39,016 nucleotides of DNA from a virus. The translations under genes and the position numbers were made by a program. Under the pieces are notes generated by a model, which was given only the letters and a program-made list of their open reading frames with translations, was not told the origin of the DNA and ran no database searches. Position 1 is the stretch's first letter. The number at the start of each line of letters is the position of its first letter. The DNA is taken from the IMG/VR virus record IMGVR_UViG_3300045941_000256, positions 1 through 39,016 of that record. One strand, written 5' to 3'. Shown here one piece after another: positions 7,161 to 14,869 of this stretch.

Positions 7161-8849
7161 TCACGCGACGACCAGGTCCGGGTCTTCGGCGGGTTGCTCC
7201 GGCACGAGGCGCAGCTGCAGGTTCCACGCGATCGCGAGCGCGACGACGGGGTCGATCCGGCCGCGGCTCTTTTTCTTCGTCGGCAGCACGTTGTCCTTAT
7301 CGTCGCGCTTCACCACCGCGTTGCCCACCGCCCACTCGACGACGGGATCGCCGCCCGCGTCCACCTGGCCGGCGAGCACTTCCGCTTCGAGCGCCTTGCA
7401 GCCGCTCGACATGCCGGCAAACGTCTGCGACACCTCGAGGACCTGATCGATGTCAAAGCCATCCTCGGTCGTGAGCTGCACGACGAGTTGATCGGCGTGC
7501 CACGGGTCGAAGCCGACGCGCAGGATCGTCACGCGCGCGCGGAGCCCGGCCAGCGCGTCGCGAATCACGCGGTGGTCCACCCGGGTGCCTGGGACGGCGA
7601 TGAGCCAGCCGCCCTCGACCCAGACCGGATACGGCGCGCGATCGCGGTGCGCGCGATCCGCGAGCGTGTCGGCGGGCGTCCAGATCCAGCGGAGCACCGC
7701 CCAGCGCGGCCGCGCCGGCGTCGGCGGAAAGAGCGCCACCATCGCGCACAGATCCAACTTCGACGCGAGATCGATCCCCACGACGCAGGCCTCGCCGGCG
7801 ACGGCGTCGATGGTCCAGTCCGTCGTCTGGCCCGCGCGCCAGCCGTCGAGCGAGAGCCACGGCAGCAGCGCATTGACCCACAGATTCAGGTGCTTCTGTT
7901 TATAGGCGGCCGCCGCGGACGGCATGCCAATCGCCTTCCGGACTTTGTCCTTCAGATCCTCCGGGTTGACCGACACGCCGTAATTCGGATTGGCCTTGCG
8001 GGCGGTGGCCTCACTCGTCCACTCGTCCTCCGGATCCGCATGGGCAATGAACGCGAAGTAGCTCTCGTCGATGAGCGTGCGCTCAAGGATCTGACAGGCG
8101 TAATTGTGCTCGTCGCCGCCCGGCGACACCGGATCGGATCCCGCGGTCGTGATCTTGAAGATCAGCGGCTGCCGGCGCGCGCTGGTGGACGTTTCGAGCA
8201 CGTCGATGACATCCCGCTGTTTGTATTTCGCGAGCTCGTCGAGACTGATGAAATGGGCGTTGAGGCCATCGAGCGAATCGACGTCGGCCCCGAGCGGTTC
8301 GAGCTTTTGCGCGTAGAGATCGCGATGCAGGTTGCTCTGGAGGACCGCAATGCGCGAGCGCAGGCCGCTCGAACGCACCAGCCGCTTGCAATCGTTCCAG
8401 ACGATCTTCGCCTGCTCGCGTTTCGTCGCGGCCGTGTAGCCCTCCGCGCCGGGCTCCCCATCGAAGAATGTGAGATAGAGCGCGACGATCGAGTCTTCCA
8501 GAGATTTACCGTTCTTGCGCGGGAGTTCGTTGTAGGAGTTGCGGAAGCGTCGCAGGAGGGTGGCGATGTGGACCCAGCCGATGATCGATCCCAGCCGAAA
8601 CGCCTGGTGCGGCTGCCACTGCATGCACTGGCCGGCCCATTCGCCCTTGTAGTGCTTCAGACATTCGCCGAACCGCAGGAAGCGATCGGCGAGGTCGAGA
8701 TCGAGCCGATACGGAAACGCGCGCGTGGCCTCGCGCCGCCGATCGAACTGGTGCCGCTCGCACGCGAGCCCGTGATACTTCCCGGCCGGCACGCGGCCGC
8801 GCACGACGTCCTCGGCATAGGCGTCGATGACGTGCGTCGGTTTCCTCAC
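7161..8849 (-). CDS. terL: terminase large subunit
   Basis: 562 aa from GTG 8849, 6 bases after the small-subunit stop. The N-terminal ATPase has 'QPHQAFRLGSIIGW', the deviant Walker A 'ELPRKNGKS' and a Walker B-like 'AHFISLDELAKY'. The C-terminal RNase H-like nuclease has 'VVGIDLASKLDLCAMVALFP' (first acidic residue), 'GFDPWHADQLV' and a final 'DPVVALAIAWNL' with the last acidic position. This is the Terminase_1 / HK97-type packaging motor that pumps DNA through the portal and cuts it. Length is normal for the family. Confidence 0.96.
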   Translation of the reverse strand: MRKPTHVIDAYAEDVVRGRVPAGKYHGLACERHQFDRRREATRAFPYRLDLDLADRFLRFGECLKHYKGEWAGQCMQWQPHQAFRLGSIIGWVHIATLLRRFRNSYNELPRKNGKSLEDSIVALYLTFFDGEPGAEGYTAATKREQAKIVWNDCKRLVRSSGLRSRIAVLQSNLHRDLYAQKLEPLGADVDSLDGLNAHFISLDELAKYKQRDVIDVLETSTSARRQPLIFKITTAGSDPVSPGGDEHNYACQILERTLIDESYFAFIAHADPEDEWTSEATARKANPNYGVSVNPEDLKDKVRKAIGMPSAAAAYKQKHLNLWVNALLPWLSLDGWRAGQTTDWTIDAVAGEACVVGIDLASKLDLCAMVALFPPTPARPRWAVLRWIWTPADTLADRAHRDRAPYPVWVEGGWLIAVPGTRVDHRVIRDALAGLRARVTILRVGFDPWHADQLVVQLTTEDGFDIDQVLEVSQTFAGMSSGCKALEAEVLAGQVDAGGDPVVEWAVGNAVVKRDDKDNVLPTKKKSRGRIDPVVALAIAWNLQLRLVPEQPAEDPDLVVA

Positions 8850-8855
8850 ACGGGG

Positions 8856-9344
8856 TTAGTGGGCCGTGGGCCGGGGCGGCGGCGCGTCGAACTCCGTGAA
8901 CGGGTCGTCGGCCGCGGGCGGCGCCTTCACGCGCGAGCGGCTCGACGGCGTCAGCCCGAGCTCCGGCCAGAGCCGCGCGCACGCGGCGAGCGCCTTGGTC
9001 GCCACGCCGAGGTACGGATTCGCGATCGGGTAGCCGTTCGGCGTCTGGACGATCAAGCCGCTCGCCGCGACCCGATCGCTCGCCTGGAGATAGCGGGCCC
9101 ACTCCAGACAGAGCGCGATCAGGGCAGCCCGATCAGCGTCGGTGACGTGCCCGCCCTCGCGGAGCACGGGCGCGAGGCGTTGCCACTCGGCGACCGCCAC
9201 CGGCACCGCGGCGATCTCGCGGGGGACGTCGTCGAACGTCGCCGGGGGCGGTGGCAGCTGCGGTTCCTCGCGGTTGAACGCGCGCTTGCCGGGATTGCCG
9301 TCCAACTGCCGCCGCCAGGTGGGATGGGGTTTGCGGCCTCTCAC
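8856..9344 (-). CDS. terS: terminase small subunit, P27 family
   Basis: 162 aa from GTG 9344. The start 'RGRKPHPTWRRQLDGNPGKR' is the signature of P27-type small terminases, followed by 'EWQRLAPVLREGGHVTDADR' and 'ALCLEWARYLQA'. It recognises the packaging start and loads the large subunit. It overlaps the stop of the methyltransferase gene upstream (GTGA), so modification and packaging genes are co-translated. Confidence 0.93.
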   Translation of the reverse strand: MRGRKPHPTWRRQLDGNPGKRAFNREEPQLPPPPATFDDVPREIAAVPVAVAEWQRLAPVLREGGHVTDADRAALIALCLEWARYLQASDRVAASGLIVQTPNGYPIANPYLGVATKALAACARLWPELGLTPSSRSRVKAPPAADDPFTEFDAPPPRPTAH

Positions 9345-10681
9345 AGCGGCCGGGCCTTCTGCCCCGTAAACGCTTCCCAGCGATCGATCGCCACTTGGCA
9401 GTACTGCGGATCGATCTCGAGGCCGACGCAGCGACGGTGCAACCGCTCGCAGGCGATCATCGTCGAGCCGGCGCCGAAGAACGGCTCGAGCACGGTCTCG
9501 CCGGGGGCGGTGTAGTGCGCCAGGAAGGCCTGCGGCAGCGCCACCGGAAACGCCGCCGGATGCGCCTTGAAACTGCGGCGATCCAGATTGCTCTTCACGC
9601 CGGTGCGCTGCTCGCCGGCGGGAATGTCCGTGGTGGCGGCGGTTTGATGAATGCGAAACACGTCGTGCTCGAGCGTCGCGTCGCAGGCCTGCGGCGCGCC
9701 GAGCGCGAGCGCCGTGTCGGTGGCGAACACGTACACGAGCTCGTGAGTGTAGTTGCTCGACAGCCGCCGGACGCGCGGATCGTCCCGCGTCATGTGCCAC
9801 GTCGGGAGCGGCACGCCGACCTTGTGCCAGACGAACTGGCGCAGAAACGTCAGCCCAAGGTCCTCGAGGAGCACGCCGTGCCGGAAGGGACAGGTATGCG
9901 GCGCCACGCCGATGTTCCAGATGACGGCGCGCCCGGGCGCGAGCGCCGGGATCCACGCGCGCAGGATCGAATCGAGCCAGCCGAAGTACTCGGCCGGTGA
10001 GACGGGCCGATCGTCGTGGGCCCCGTAGCGGACGCCGACGTTGTAGGGCGGCGAGGTGATCAGCGCATCCGCCCGGGAGCCATCCAGCACGCGCGCCACG
10101 GCCGCGGGGTCTGCGCTGTCGCCGCACAGCAGCCGGTGCGCGCCGAGCTCGAAGCAGTCCCCCGAACGAATCCGCGTCGGCCGCGGCTCGGGCACGACAT
10201 CGGGATCGGTGTGTCCGTCGGCCGGCGCGTTGGGCCCCAGGAGCGCCGCGAGCTCGTCGTCGAAGAAGAACGGCCGCAAGTCCAAGCCGGCGATCGCGTC
10301 CGCCTGCAGCTGCGCGACGTTCCACTCGGCGAGCTCCGCGGTCCGGTTGTCGAACATCGCCAGATGGCGCTTCTGATCGGGCGTCAGACCCCGCCGGCGC
10401 ACGGCGATCACCTCGCTCCCATCGGCCTCGATCACCCGCACGCGCGTCAGGCCCGCGACCGTCGCCGCTTCCCGGACGCCGTTGCCCGCGAGCACCACGT
10501 TGTCTTCGTCGATCACGATCGAGCGCGCCGCGCCCACCGACTGGAGCGACGTGGCAATCGCCTGCAGGTTGCGCGCGTTGTACAGCCGGCGGTTCTGGGG
10601 ATCGGCCACCAGCGCGGCGAGCGACGTCGTGCCGTCGGTCGGCGGATCAGGGGCCGGCGCGGGTGCGCGTTTCCGACTCAT
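9341..10681 (-). CDS. ParB-like domain fused to DNA methyltransferase (SPPY type), copy 1
   Basis: 446 aa from ATG 10681 (MSRKRAPAPAPDPP). Residues 20-150 form a ParB/sulfiredoxin-like domain ('NVVLAGNGVREAATVAG' is the ParB box). Residues 165-440 are a beta-class methyltransferase: motif IV TSPPY (209-213), and motif I 'EPFFGAGSTMIACERL' near 399 followed by 'CVGLEIDPQYC'. SPPY at motif IV is more usual for N4-cytosine than for N6-adenine enzymes, so N4-cytosine modification is inferred. It probably modifies phage DNA against host restriction. It is a close tandem paralogue of the gene at 10788-12152. Confidence 0.9.
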   Translation of the reverse strand: MSRKRAPAPAPDPPTDGTTSLAALVADPQNRRLYNARNLQAIATSLQSVGAARSIVIDEDNVVLAGNGVREAATVAGLTRVRVIEADGSEVIAVRRRGLTPDQKRHLAMFDNRTAELAEWNVAQLQADAIAGLDLRPFFFDDELAALLGPNAPADGHTDPDVVPEPRPTRIRSGDCFELGAHRLLCGDSADPAAVARVLDGSRADALITSPPYNVGVRYGAHDDRPVSPAEYFGWLDSILRAWIPALAPGRAVIWNIGVAPHTCPFRHGVLLEDLGLTFLRQFVWHKVGVPLPTWHMTRDDPRVRRLSSNYTHELVYVFATDTALALGAPQACDATLEHDVFRIHQTAATTDIPAGEQRTGVKSNLDRRSFKAHPAAFPVALPQAFLAHYTAPGETVLEPFFGAGSTMIACERLHRRCVGLEIDPQYCQVAIDRWEAFTGQKARPL

Positions 10682-10743
10682 ACGCCAAGCCTCCAGCGCC
10701 AGGCGCGCAAGCGTTGACAGAGACACGCCGACCAGCGCCAGCG

Positions 10744-10777
10744 GTGGACGCAGGTATACGCGTGCGTACACGTCCAC
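10744..10777. promoter_or_regulatory. strong imperfect hairpin between the two methyltransferase genes
   Basis: GTGGACG at 10744-10750 pairs perfectly with CGTCCAC at 10771-10777. Inside, after a 4-base bulge (CAGG), TATACGC faces GCGTACA with one mismatch. The element lies in the 106-bp gap between the stop of copy 2 and the start of copy 1, one of the few non-coding gaps in the late operon. No T-run follows on the minus strand, so it is not a classic intrinsic terminator. Confidence 0.6.
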
Positions 10778-10787
10778 ACGTGGCGCT

Positions 10788-12152
10788 TCATGGCCGAACG
10801 GCCTCGCCCACTTTCACCGCCGTCTGGCCGGTGAACGATTCCCAGCGATCGATCGTGACCTGGCAATACGTGGGGCTGAGCTCAATCGCGCGGCACGATC
10901 GGCCGTACTGCTCGGCGGCGATCAGCGTCGTGCCGGATCCAAGGAACGGATCGTAGACCAGGTCACCCGGCTCGCCGTGATGACGGATCGCGCGCGCCAT
11001 GCATTCGATCGGCTTTTGCGTCCCGTGCGACGTCTCGAGGTCCTCGCCTTGTTTGTGCGACATGCCGACGGCGTCGATGTCCCAGACAGTGGACTGACTG
11101 CGATCGCCGCACCAGCGCGCCGCCTTCCCCTTCCGCACCGCGTACCAACACGGCTCGTGTTGCCAGTGATAGTGCCCGCGCGAAATGGCAAACGATCGCT
11201 TGCGCCAGATGATCTGCGAGCGAATCTCGAACGACGCCGCAATCAGCTGCTGATCGACGCTCGGTACCTCCGCGTCGTGAATCACCGCATGCCACACGTA
11301 GGCGACGTCGCCGCGGAACAGCGTGTAGGCAAGCGTCCAGTCCGATCGATCGTCGTTCGGGACCGTGCCGAGCCGCGTCGCCCCGAATCCGATGAAGCCC
11401 TTGTCGGCCGCGTCCTGACGCCACTGCGGATCGTAGTGCACGCCGTAGGGCGGATCCGTGACGAGCAAGAACGGCGGCGTCGGATCGCCTTCGGTCAGGC
11501 GCGCGACCTCACCGGCGACCGTCGCATCGCCGCAGAGCAGCCGATGCGAGCCGAGCGTGAAGAGATCGCCTGGCTGGATCTCCGTCGGCCGCGGGTCGGG
11601 GGCCGCATCCGGGTCGGTCTTGCCCGGCTTGGCCTGCGGCCCGAGTAGCGTGACGAGTTCGCTGGCGAAGAAGAACGGCTGCAGGTCGAGGCCCGCGATC
11701 GCGTCGGCTTGGAGCTGCGGCAGGTTCCACTCGGCCAATTCCGCCGAGCGATTGTCGAACATCGCGAGCCGCCGTTTCTGCTCGTCGGTAAGCCCGCGCC
11801 GCCGCACCGCGATCAGCTCGTCGCCGGCGGCCTCGATCACCCGGACGGTGGTGATGCCAGCTTCCGCGGCCGCGGCCGTGACGCCGTTGCCGGCCAGGAT
11901 GACGTTGTGCTCGTCGATGACGATCGACCGGGCGGCGCCCACCTGCTGCAGCGCGTCCACGATGACGCCGCGGTTGCGCGGCGTGTGGAGGCGGCGATTC
12001 TGCGGGTCCGGGACGAGCGACGTCGATTTGAGCCGCGTTTCGCCGATTATTGACGGGGACTCCGGGGGAGGCCCCTCGACCGGGCCTGGCGGGGGCGGCA
12101 GGGTGGCGGCACGGCGCGGCCGGGCGGCCGGCTGGCGCTTAGGCGTCCCCAT
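10788..12152 (-). CDS. ParB-like domain fused to DNA methyltransferase (DPPY type), copy 2
   Basis: 454 aa from ATG 12152, overlapping the 83-aa gene by 14 bases. A Pro/Arg-rich head (1-35) is followed by a ParB-like domain (42-170) nearly the same as in copy 1, including 'VGAARSIVIDE' and 'QLQADAIAGLDL'. The methyltransferase part has motif IV TDPPY (232-236) and motif I 'DPFLGSGTTLIAAEQYGRSC'. DPPY points to N6-adenine methylation. The middle target-recognition segment ('RKRSFAISRGHYHWQHEPCW') differs completely from copy 1, so the pair likely modifies two different sequences. Confidence 0.9.
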   Translation of the reverse strand: MGTPKRQPAARPRRAATLPPPPGPVEGPPPESPSIIGETRLKSTSLVPDPQNRRLHTPRNRGVIVDALQQVGAARSIVIDEHNVILAGNGVTAAAAEAGITTVRVIEAAGDELIAVRRRGLTDEQKRRLAMFDNRSAELAEWNLPQLQADAIAGLDLQPFFFASELVTLLGPQAKPGKTDPDAAPDPRPTEIQPGDLFTLGSHRLLCGDATVAGEVARLTEGDPTPPFLLVTDPPYGVHYDPQWRQDAADKGFIGFGATRLGTVPNDDRSDWTLAYTLFRGDVAYVWHAVIHDAEVPSVDQQLIAASFEIRSQIIWRKRSFAISRGHYHWQHEPCWYAVRKGKAARWCGDRSQSTVWDIDAVGMSHKQGEDLETSHGTQKPIECMARAIRHHGEPGDLVYDPFLGSGTTLIAAEQYGRSCRAIELSPTYCQVTIDRWESFTGQTAVKVGEAVRP

Positions 12153-12390
12153 CCGCGCCCTCGGCGCCCACCGCGCCACGTGAGGCCTTCTGGGGCGCCT
12201 TCTCGTCGAGCTTCTCGAGCACGACGACGACCGAGCGCCACTGCGTATACGGAAACGCGCTACGAGCCGCACGAAGGGCTGAAGTTGCCGCTTTTGTGGC
12301 GACCTGGGCGACGACCTCGCCCCGATAGGTCTTCACCGGCAGGGTGTCGTGTTCGAAGCTCACGGAGGCCCGATAGCGCATCTGGGTCAT
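12139..12390 (-). CDS. small unknown protein heading the late operon
   Basis: 83 aa starting MTQMRYRASVSFEHDTLPVK. It is the first gene leftward of attP, in front of the methyltransferase and terminase genes. A predicted alpha/beta segment ('TQWRSVVVVLEKLDEK') ends in a low-complexity Gly/Ala tail that overlaps the next gene. The start codon abuts a GC hairpin (12391-12405), and its 3' arm supplies the only G-rich ribosome site. Function is unknown. Confidence 0.6.
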   Translation of the reverse strand: MTQMRYRASVSFEHDTLPVKTYRGEVVAQVATKAATSALRAARSAFPYTQWRSVVVVLEKLDEKAPQKASRGAVGAEGADGDA

Positions 12391-12405
12391 CCCCCGAAAA
12401 GGGGG
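12391..12405 (-). promoter_or_regulatory. hairpin sequestering the ribosome site of the 83-aa gene
   Basis: Five C, a TTTTC loop and five G (minus strand) form a perfect 5-bp GC stem that ends directly at ATG 12390. The G-run is both the stem and the only Shine-Dalgarno-like sequence, so the folded form should block initiation. Confidence 0.5.
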
Positions 12406-12460
12406 CGGGCCAGGACGTCGGGTTTAGCGAAGGGCGCGGTGGACGCGCGTGAACAGCCCT

Positions 12461-12478
12461 CTGCAAATTTCTGCAAAT
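12461..12478. repeat. arm-type integrase site pair, left of attP
   Basis: CTGCAAAT occurs at 12461-12468 and 12471-12478, exactly one helical turn (10 bp) apart, in an AT-rich patch of an otherwise GC-rich gap. The same paired arrangement is present on the other side of attP at 12697-12714. This is how lambda-type integrase arm sites are laid out. Confidence 0.6.
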
Positions 12479-12581
12479 AGTTCGCCCCAACCGCGCACAA
12501 ACGGCACCGGACGCACCTGGCACCGTGCGAAATTGTTAAGGAATTCGCGAACCATCGCGATCGTCAGCAGCCACAAGGTCC

Positions 12582-12626
12582 TTCACACGCACGAGGTCAG
12601 TGGTTCGAGTCCACTAGCGCCCACCA
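12582..12626 (+). other. attP: attP core: 3' portion of a tRNA-Val (anticodon CAC)
   Basis: The stretch reads as tRNA positions 32-76. The anticodon loop TTCACAC has CAC at 34-36. Then come the 3' anticodon strand GCACG, variable loop AGGTC, a perfect T stem AGTGG/CCACT with TTCGAGT loop, the acceptor strand AGCGCCC and discriminator/tail ACCA. The upstream bases (GGTCC) do not pair with GCACG and no D arm is present, so it is a fragment, not a gene. Such 3' tRNA segments next to an integrase gene (12 bp away) are classic phage attachment cores that restore the host tRNA after integration. Confidence 0.88.
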
Positions 12627-12637
12627 CGTAACTCCTA

Positions 12638-14080
12638 CTAATTAACCGACTTACTGACGCCGCCTAGTTTAGCCGCTTTCCGCGCCGCGAGTTCGTCTGC
12701 AATTTTCTGCAAATTCTTCTGGGAATCGGGATGCGCGTCGACCCGCTGCGCCGCCTCCTGCGCCCAGCCGGCCTTCGGCCGGACGTAGCGCGTCGTGGTG
12801 GTCAGGCTGGCGTGGCCGAGCATCGCCTGTACCTCCGGCATCCGCATCCCGCGATCCACGTGGCTCGAGGCGCCCTCCCGCCGCAGGTCGCGCCACTGGA
12901 GGTCGTAGTCGCGCAGGTGCGTCCGGGCGGCCGGCGTCAGGCGGGCATGGGCGCCCGTGCGAATCTGGCCGGTGAACCCGGAGGCCTTCAGCCGGCAGGT
13001 CGTCCACTGCGTCGCCAGGCTGCGCCGCTTCTCGCCCGTGGTCGCGTCCCCGAACACGTAGCCGCTTGGATGGTGCGGTTTGCCGTCCGGCCCGATCGCG
13101 AGGAACTCGAGCACCACCCGCATGCGCGCCGTGATGGGCACCAGGCGGTCCTTGCGGGTTTTCGTGCCTTCCTGGGTCCGCGGGTTCTTGCGGCCGCGGA
13201 GCGTGATGACGTTCGCGTTGAAGTCCACCCGGCGCCAGCGCAGGTTGAGCAGCTCGCCCACGCGGAGCGTGGATTCCAGCGCGCCGATGATGCACAAGCG
13301 GAGCTCCGGCGACGCCGCCGCGAGCAACGCCTCTTCCTCGCCGGCTTCGAGTCGGCGATCGCGCCCCAGTTCCCCGTACTTCGCCACCACGCGATCGCCG
13401 GCCCGGTCGCGGAATGGGGACCGCTCGACGCCCGTCTCGCCGTGGTGCTGCGCCGCCCACTTGAACACCGTGGCCGCGCGATCACCGGTGCGGTTGGCCG
13501 AGGACGGACCGCCGACCGTGCGCGCATAGCTGTTTCGGAGCGTGCCTTTCTTCGACTTGCCGTTCGCCACCGTGGCCGTGCGCAGCGTGGCCTGGTGCTC
13601 GTAGAACTGGCGCACGTGATCGTCGGTCACCATCGCCGCTGGCATGGACCCGAGCCGCGTCGGGAGGCCCTGATACGTCACGAGAAAGGTGGCGAACTTG
13701 TCCCAGTTCGCACGCTCCCGCGGCAGCAGCGGGTCGCCGGTCAAGCGGTTCCGCGCCTGCGCGAAGTAGCGATCGGCCAGCGCATCGACGGTCATGCCGC
13801 CCGGATCGATATCGGGCACCGTGAGCGTCGGCCGGATGAGGGCCACCGTCCGCTTGCGCCGGGATACGAACGTGCCGGCATCGATCTCGCCGCGAATCGT
13901 ATTCGCGAGTTCCTGCGCGTCCCGGTACTCGAGGTGCCGCCCGGCCTCCTCGTCCAACGAGATCCGGACGCCGCGATAATTCACGTTGTACGCGTGCGGG
14001 CAGACGGGCCACTTTTTTCGGCTGCAGCCGCACACTTTCCGAAACCCGTTGTTTTTCTGATAGCGCCGTCGCGTGGTCAT
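12638..14080 (-). CDS. int: tyrosine integrase
   Basis: 480 aa from ATG 14080. An N-terminal Cys/His patch (C17, C19, C27, H29) and an arm-binding-type region precede an SAM-like core-binding domain (95-210). The catalytic domain has Arg273 ('LESTLRVGELLNLRW'), Lys310, Arg400, His423 ('MLGHASLTTTTRY') and nucleophile Tyr432. Box II reads 'LQWRDLRREGAS': the first His of H-x-x-R is replaced by Arg397, which is unusual. The enzyme recombines attP, directly downstream of its gene, with the host tRNA gene. It is coupled to the excisionase-like gene by ATGA. Confidence 0.93.
   Translation of the reverse strand: MTTRRRYQKNNGFRKVCGCSRKKWPVCPHAYNVNYRGVRISLDEEAGRHLEYRDAQELANTIRGEIDAGTFVSRRKRTVALIRPTLTVPDIDPGGMTVDALADRYFAQARNRLTGDPLLPRERANWDKFATFLVTYQGLPTRLGSMPAAMVTDDHVRQFYEHQATLRTATVANGKSKKGTLRNSYARTVGGPSSANRTGDRAATVFKWAAQHHGETGVERSPFRDRAGDRVVAKYGELGRDRRLEAGEEEALLAAASPELRLCIIGALESTLRVGELLNLRWRRVDFNANVITLRGRKNPRTQEGTKTRKDRLVPITARMRVVLEFLAIGPDGKPHHPSGYVFGDATTGEKRRSLATQWTTCRLKASGFTGQIRTGAHARLTPAARTHLRDYDLQWRDLRREGASSHVDRGMRMPEVQAMLGHASLTTTTRYVRPKAGWAQEAAQRVDAHPDSQKNLQKIADELAARKAAKLGGVSKSVN
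12697..12714. repeat. arm-type integrase site pair, right of attP (inside int 3' end)
   Basis: CTGCAATT (12697-12704) and CTGCAAAT (12707-12714) are 10 bp apart and in the same orientation as the pair at 12461-12478. They lie in the last codons of int. Core-to-site distances are about 110 bp on the left and 70 bp on the right, compatible with a P arm and a P' arm. Confidence 0.55.
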
Positions 14081-14328
14081 CGTCGCACTCCCCGCGCCAG
14101 CCGGCCCGGCGCCAGTTCGACGGGTGCCAACGATTCGATCCAGGCGTCGATCCATTCCTCCCGAAACCGATAGTCGCCGCGCCCGTCGATGATCGCCGCG
14201 CGCAGACGACCAGCCTTCACGGCGTCGTAGATCACGCGTTTACTGACGCGCGCCCGCGCGCAGGCTTCCTTCGTCGTCAACCAGATCGGCGGCGGTGGAA
14301 TGGCGGACGTGACGTCGGCGGTGTTCAT
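14077..14328 (-). CDS. excisionase-like HTH protein
   Basis: 83 aa starting MNTADVTSAIPPPPIWLTTK. 'LTTKEACARARVSKRVIYDAVKAGRLRAAII' is a MerR/HTH_17 winged helix, then 'GDYRFREEWIDAWI' completes the typical excisionase or binding-partner fold. It is followed directly by int (ATGA overlap), the position expected of a recombination directionality factor. It could also be a repressor of its own operon. Confidence 0.75.
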   Translation of the reverse strand: MNTADVTSAIPPPPIWLTTKEACARARVSKRVIYDAVKAGRLRAAIIDGRGDYRFREEWIDAWIESLAPVELAPGRLARGVRR

Positions 14329-14630
14329 GATCGGCAGTCCTCCGCGGTCCACTGCTCGAGCAACGTGAGGATGAGCGCGCGCAGCGACAGGCCTTCGCGC
14401 TTCGCTTTCCGGCGCACCTCCCGCCAGAGCGTTTCCGGGATCGCATCCACGAGATAGCGGGCCCCTTTCCCCTTTGGACGGAACGCCGTCGAGTAGCCTC
14501 GCTTCCGTGGGCCCGGCCGCGGCGCCTCGAGCCGCGGCAACTCCGGCATCGGCGAGGCCTGGATCGTTTCCAGGCTCACCTTGCCGTGCGTGGTCGCGAC
14601 GACGTCGAGCGATCGCATGGCGCCACTCAT
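14325..14630 (-). CDS. ribbon-helix-helix-like DNA-binding protein
   Basis: 101 aa from ATG 14630. The first half is basic and Pro-rich ('RLEAPRPGPRKRGYSTAF'). The second half ('ARYLVDAIPETLWREVRRKA' then 'LSLRALILTLLEQWTA') has the strand-helix-helix rhythm of Arc/CopG proteins. It lies in the integration module, so it may control excision or act as an architectural factor; this is inferred. Coupled to both neighbours by 4-base overlaps. Confidence 0.55.
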   Translation of the reverse strand: MSGAMRSLDVVATTHGKVSLETIQASPMPELPRLEAPRPGPRKRGYSTAFRPKGKGARYLVDAIPETLWREVRRKAKREGLSLRALILTLLEQWTAEDCRS

Positions 14631-14869
14631 TGGCCACCGCCGTTCGCCGGCGGCAAGCGGTTCGTCAACTCCAGGACGATCGTCTCGAGCCGGGTAATGC
14701 GGTCGTCGGTGTCGTTGTGCGCGGCCATCGCTTCGTCGATCGCTTTCCAAATCGCGGCGCGCACCTTCTTGCCCGCAGCCTCGGCGACAGCGACGGCTTC
14801 GACTGCGGTGTCGATGTGTTCCTCGGCCGCGTGGAGCTCGTCGAACAGAGACTTGAATCCATCGGTCAT
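14627..14869 (-). CDS. small helical protein at the head of the integration module
   Basis: 80 aa from ATG 14869 (MTDGFKSLFDELHAAEEHID). It is a continuous amphipathic helix with heptads through 'DDRITRLETIVLELTNRL', likely a coiled-coil oligomer. Upstream in-frame ATG codons at 14917, 14905 and 14902 exist, the nearest with GGAGG only 13 bases before 14869, so the start is uncertain. Function unknown. Confidence 0.55.
   Translation of the reverse strand: MTDGFKSLFDELHAAEEHIDTAVEAVAVAEAAGKKVRAAIWKAIDEAMAAHNDTDDRITRLETIVLELTNRLPPANGGGQ

Noticed and set aside
7194-9515. A 773-codon open frame on the plus strand opposite the terminase genes
   Set aside because: It is Arg/Pro-rich, lacks any family-like segment and mirrors the codon pattern of terL and terS on the other strand; such long antisense frames are expected at this GC content.
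9341-12152. A plasmid-type ParB partition system
   Set aside because: The ParB-like parts are fused to methyltransferases, no ParA or parS-like array is seen, and the genes belong to the late packaging operon.
12560-12626. An intact tRNA gene
   Set aside because: Only positions 32-76 can be built. The 5' anticodon strand does not pair, and no D arm or 5' acceptor strand GGGCGCT precedes it, so it is an attachment core.
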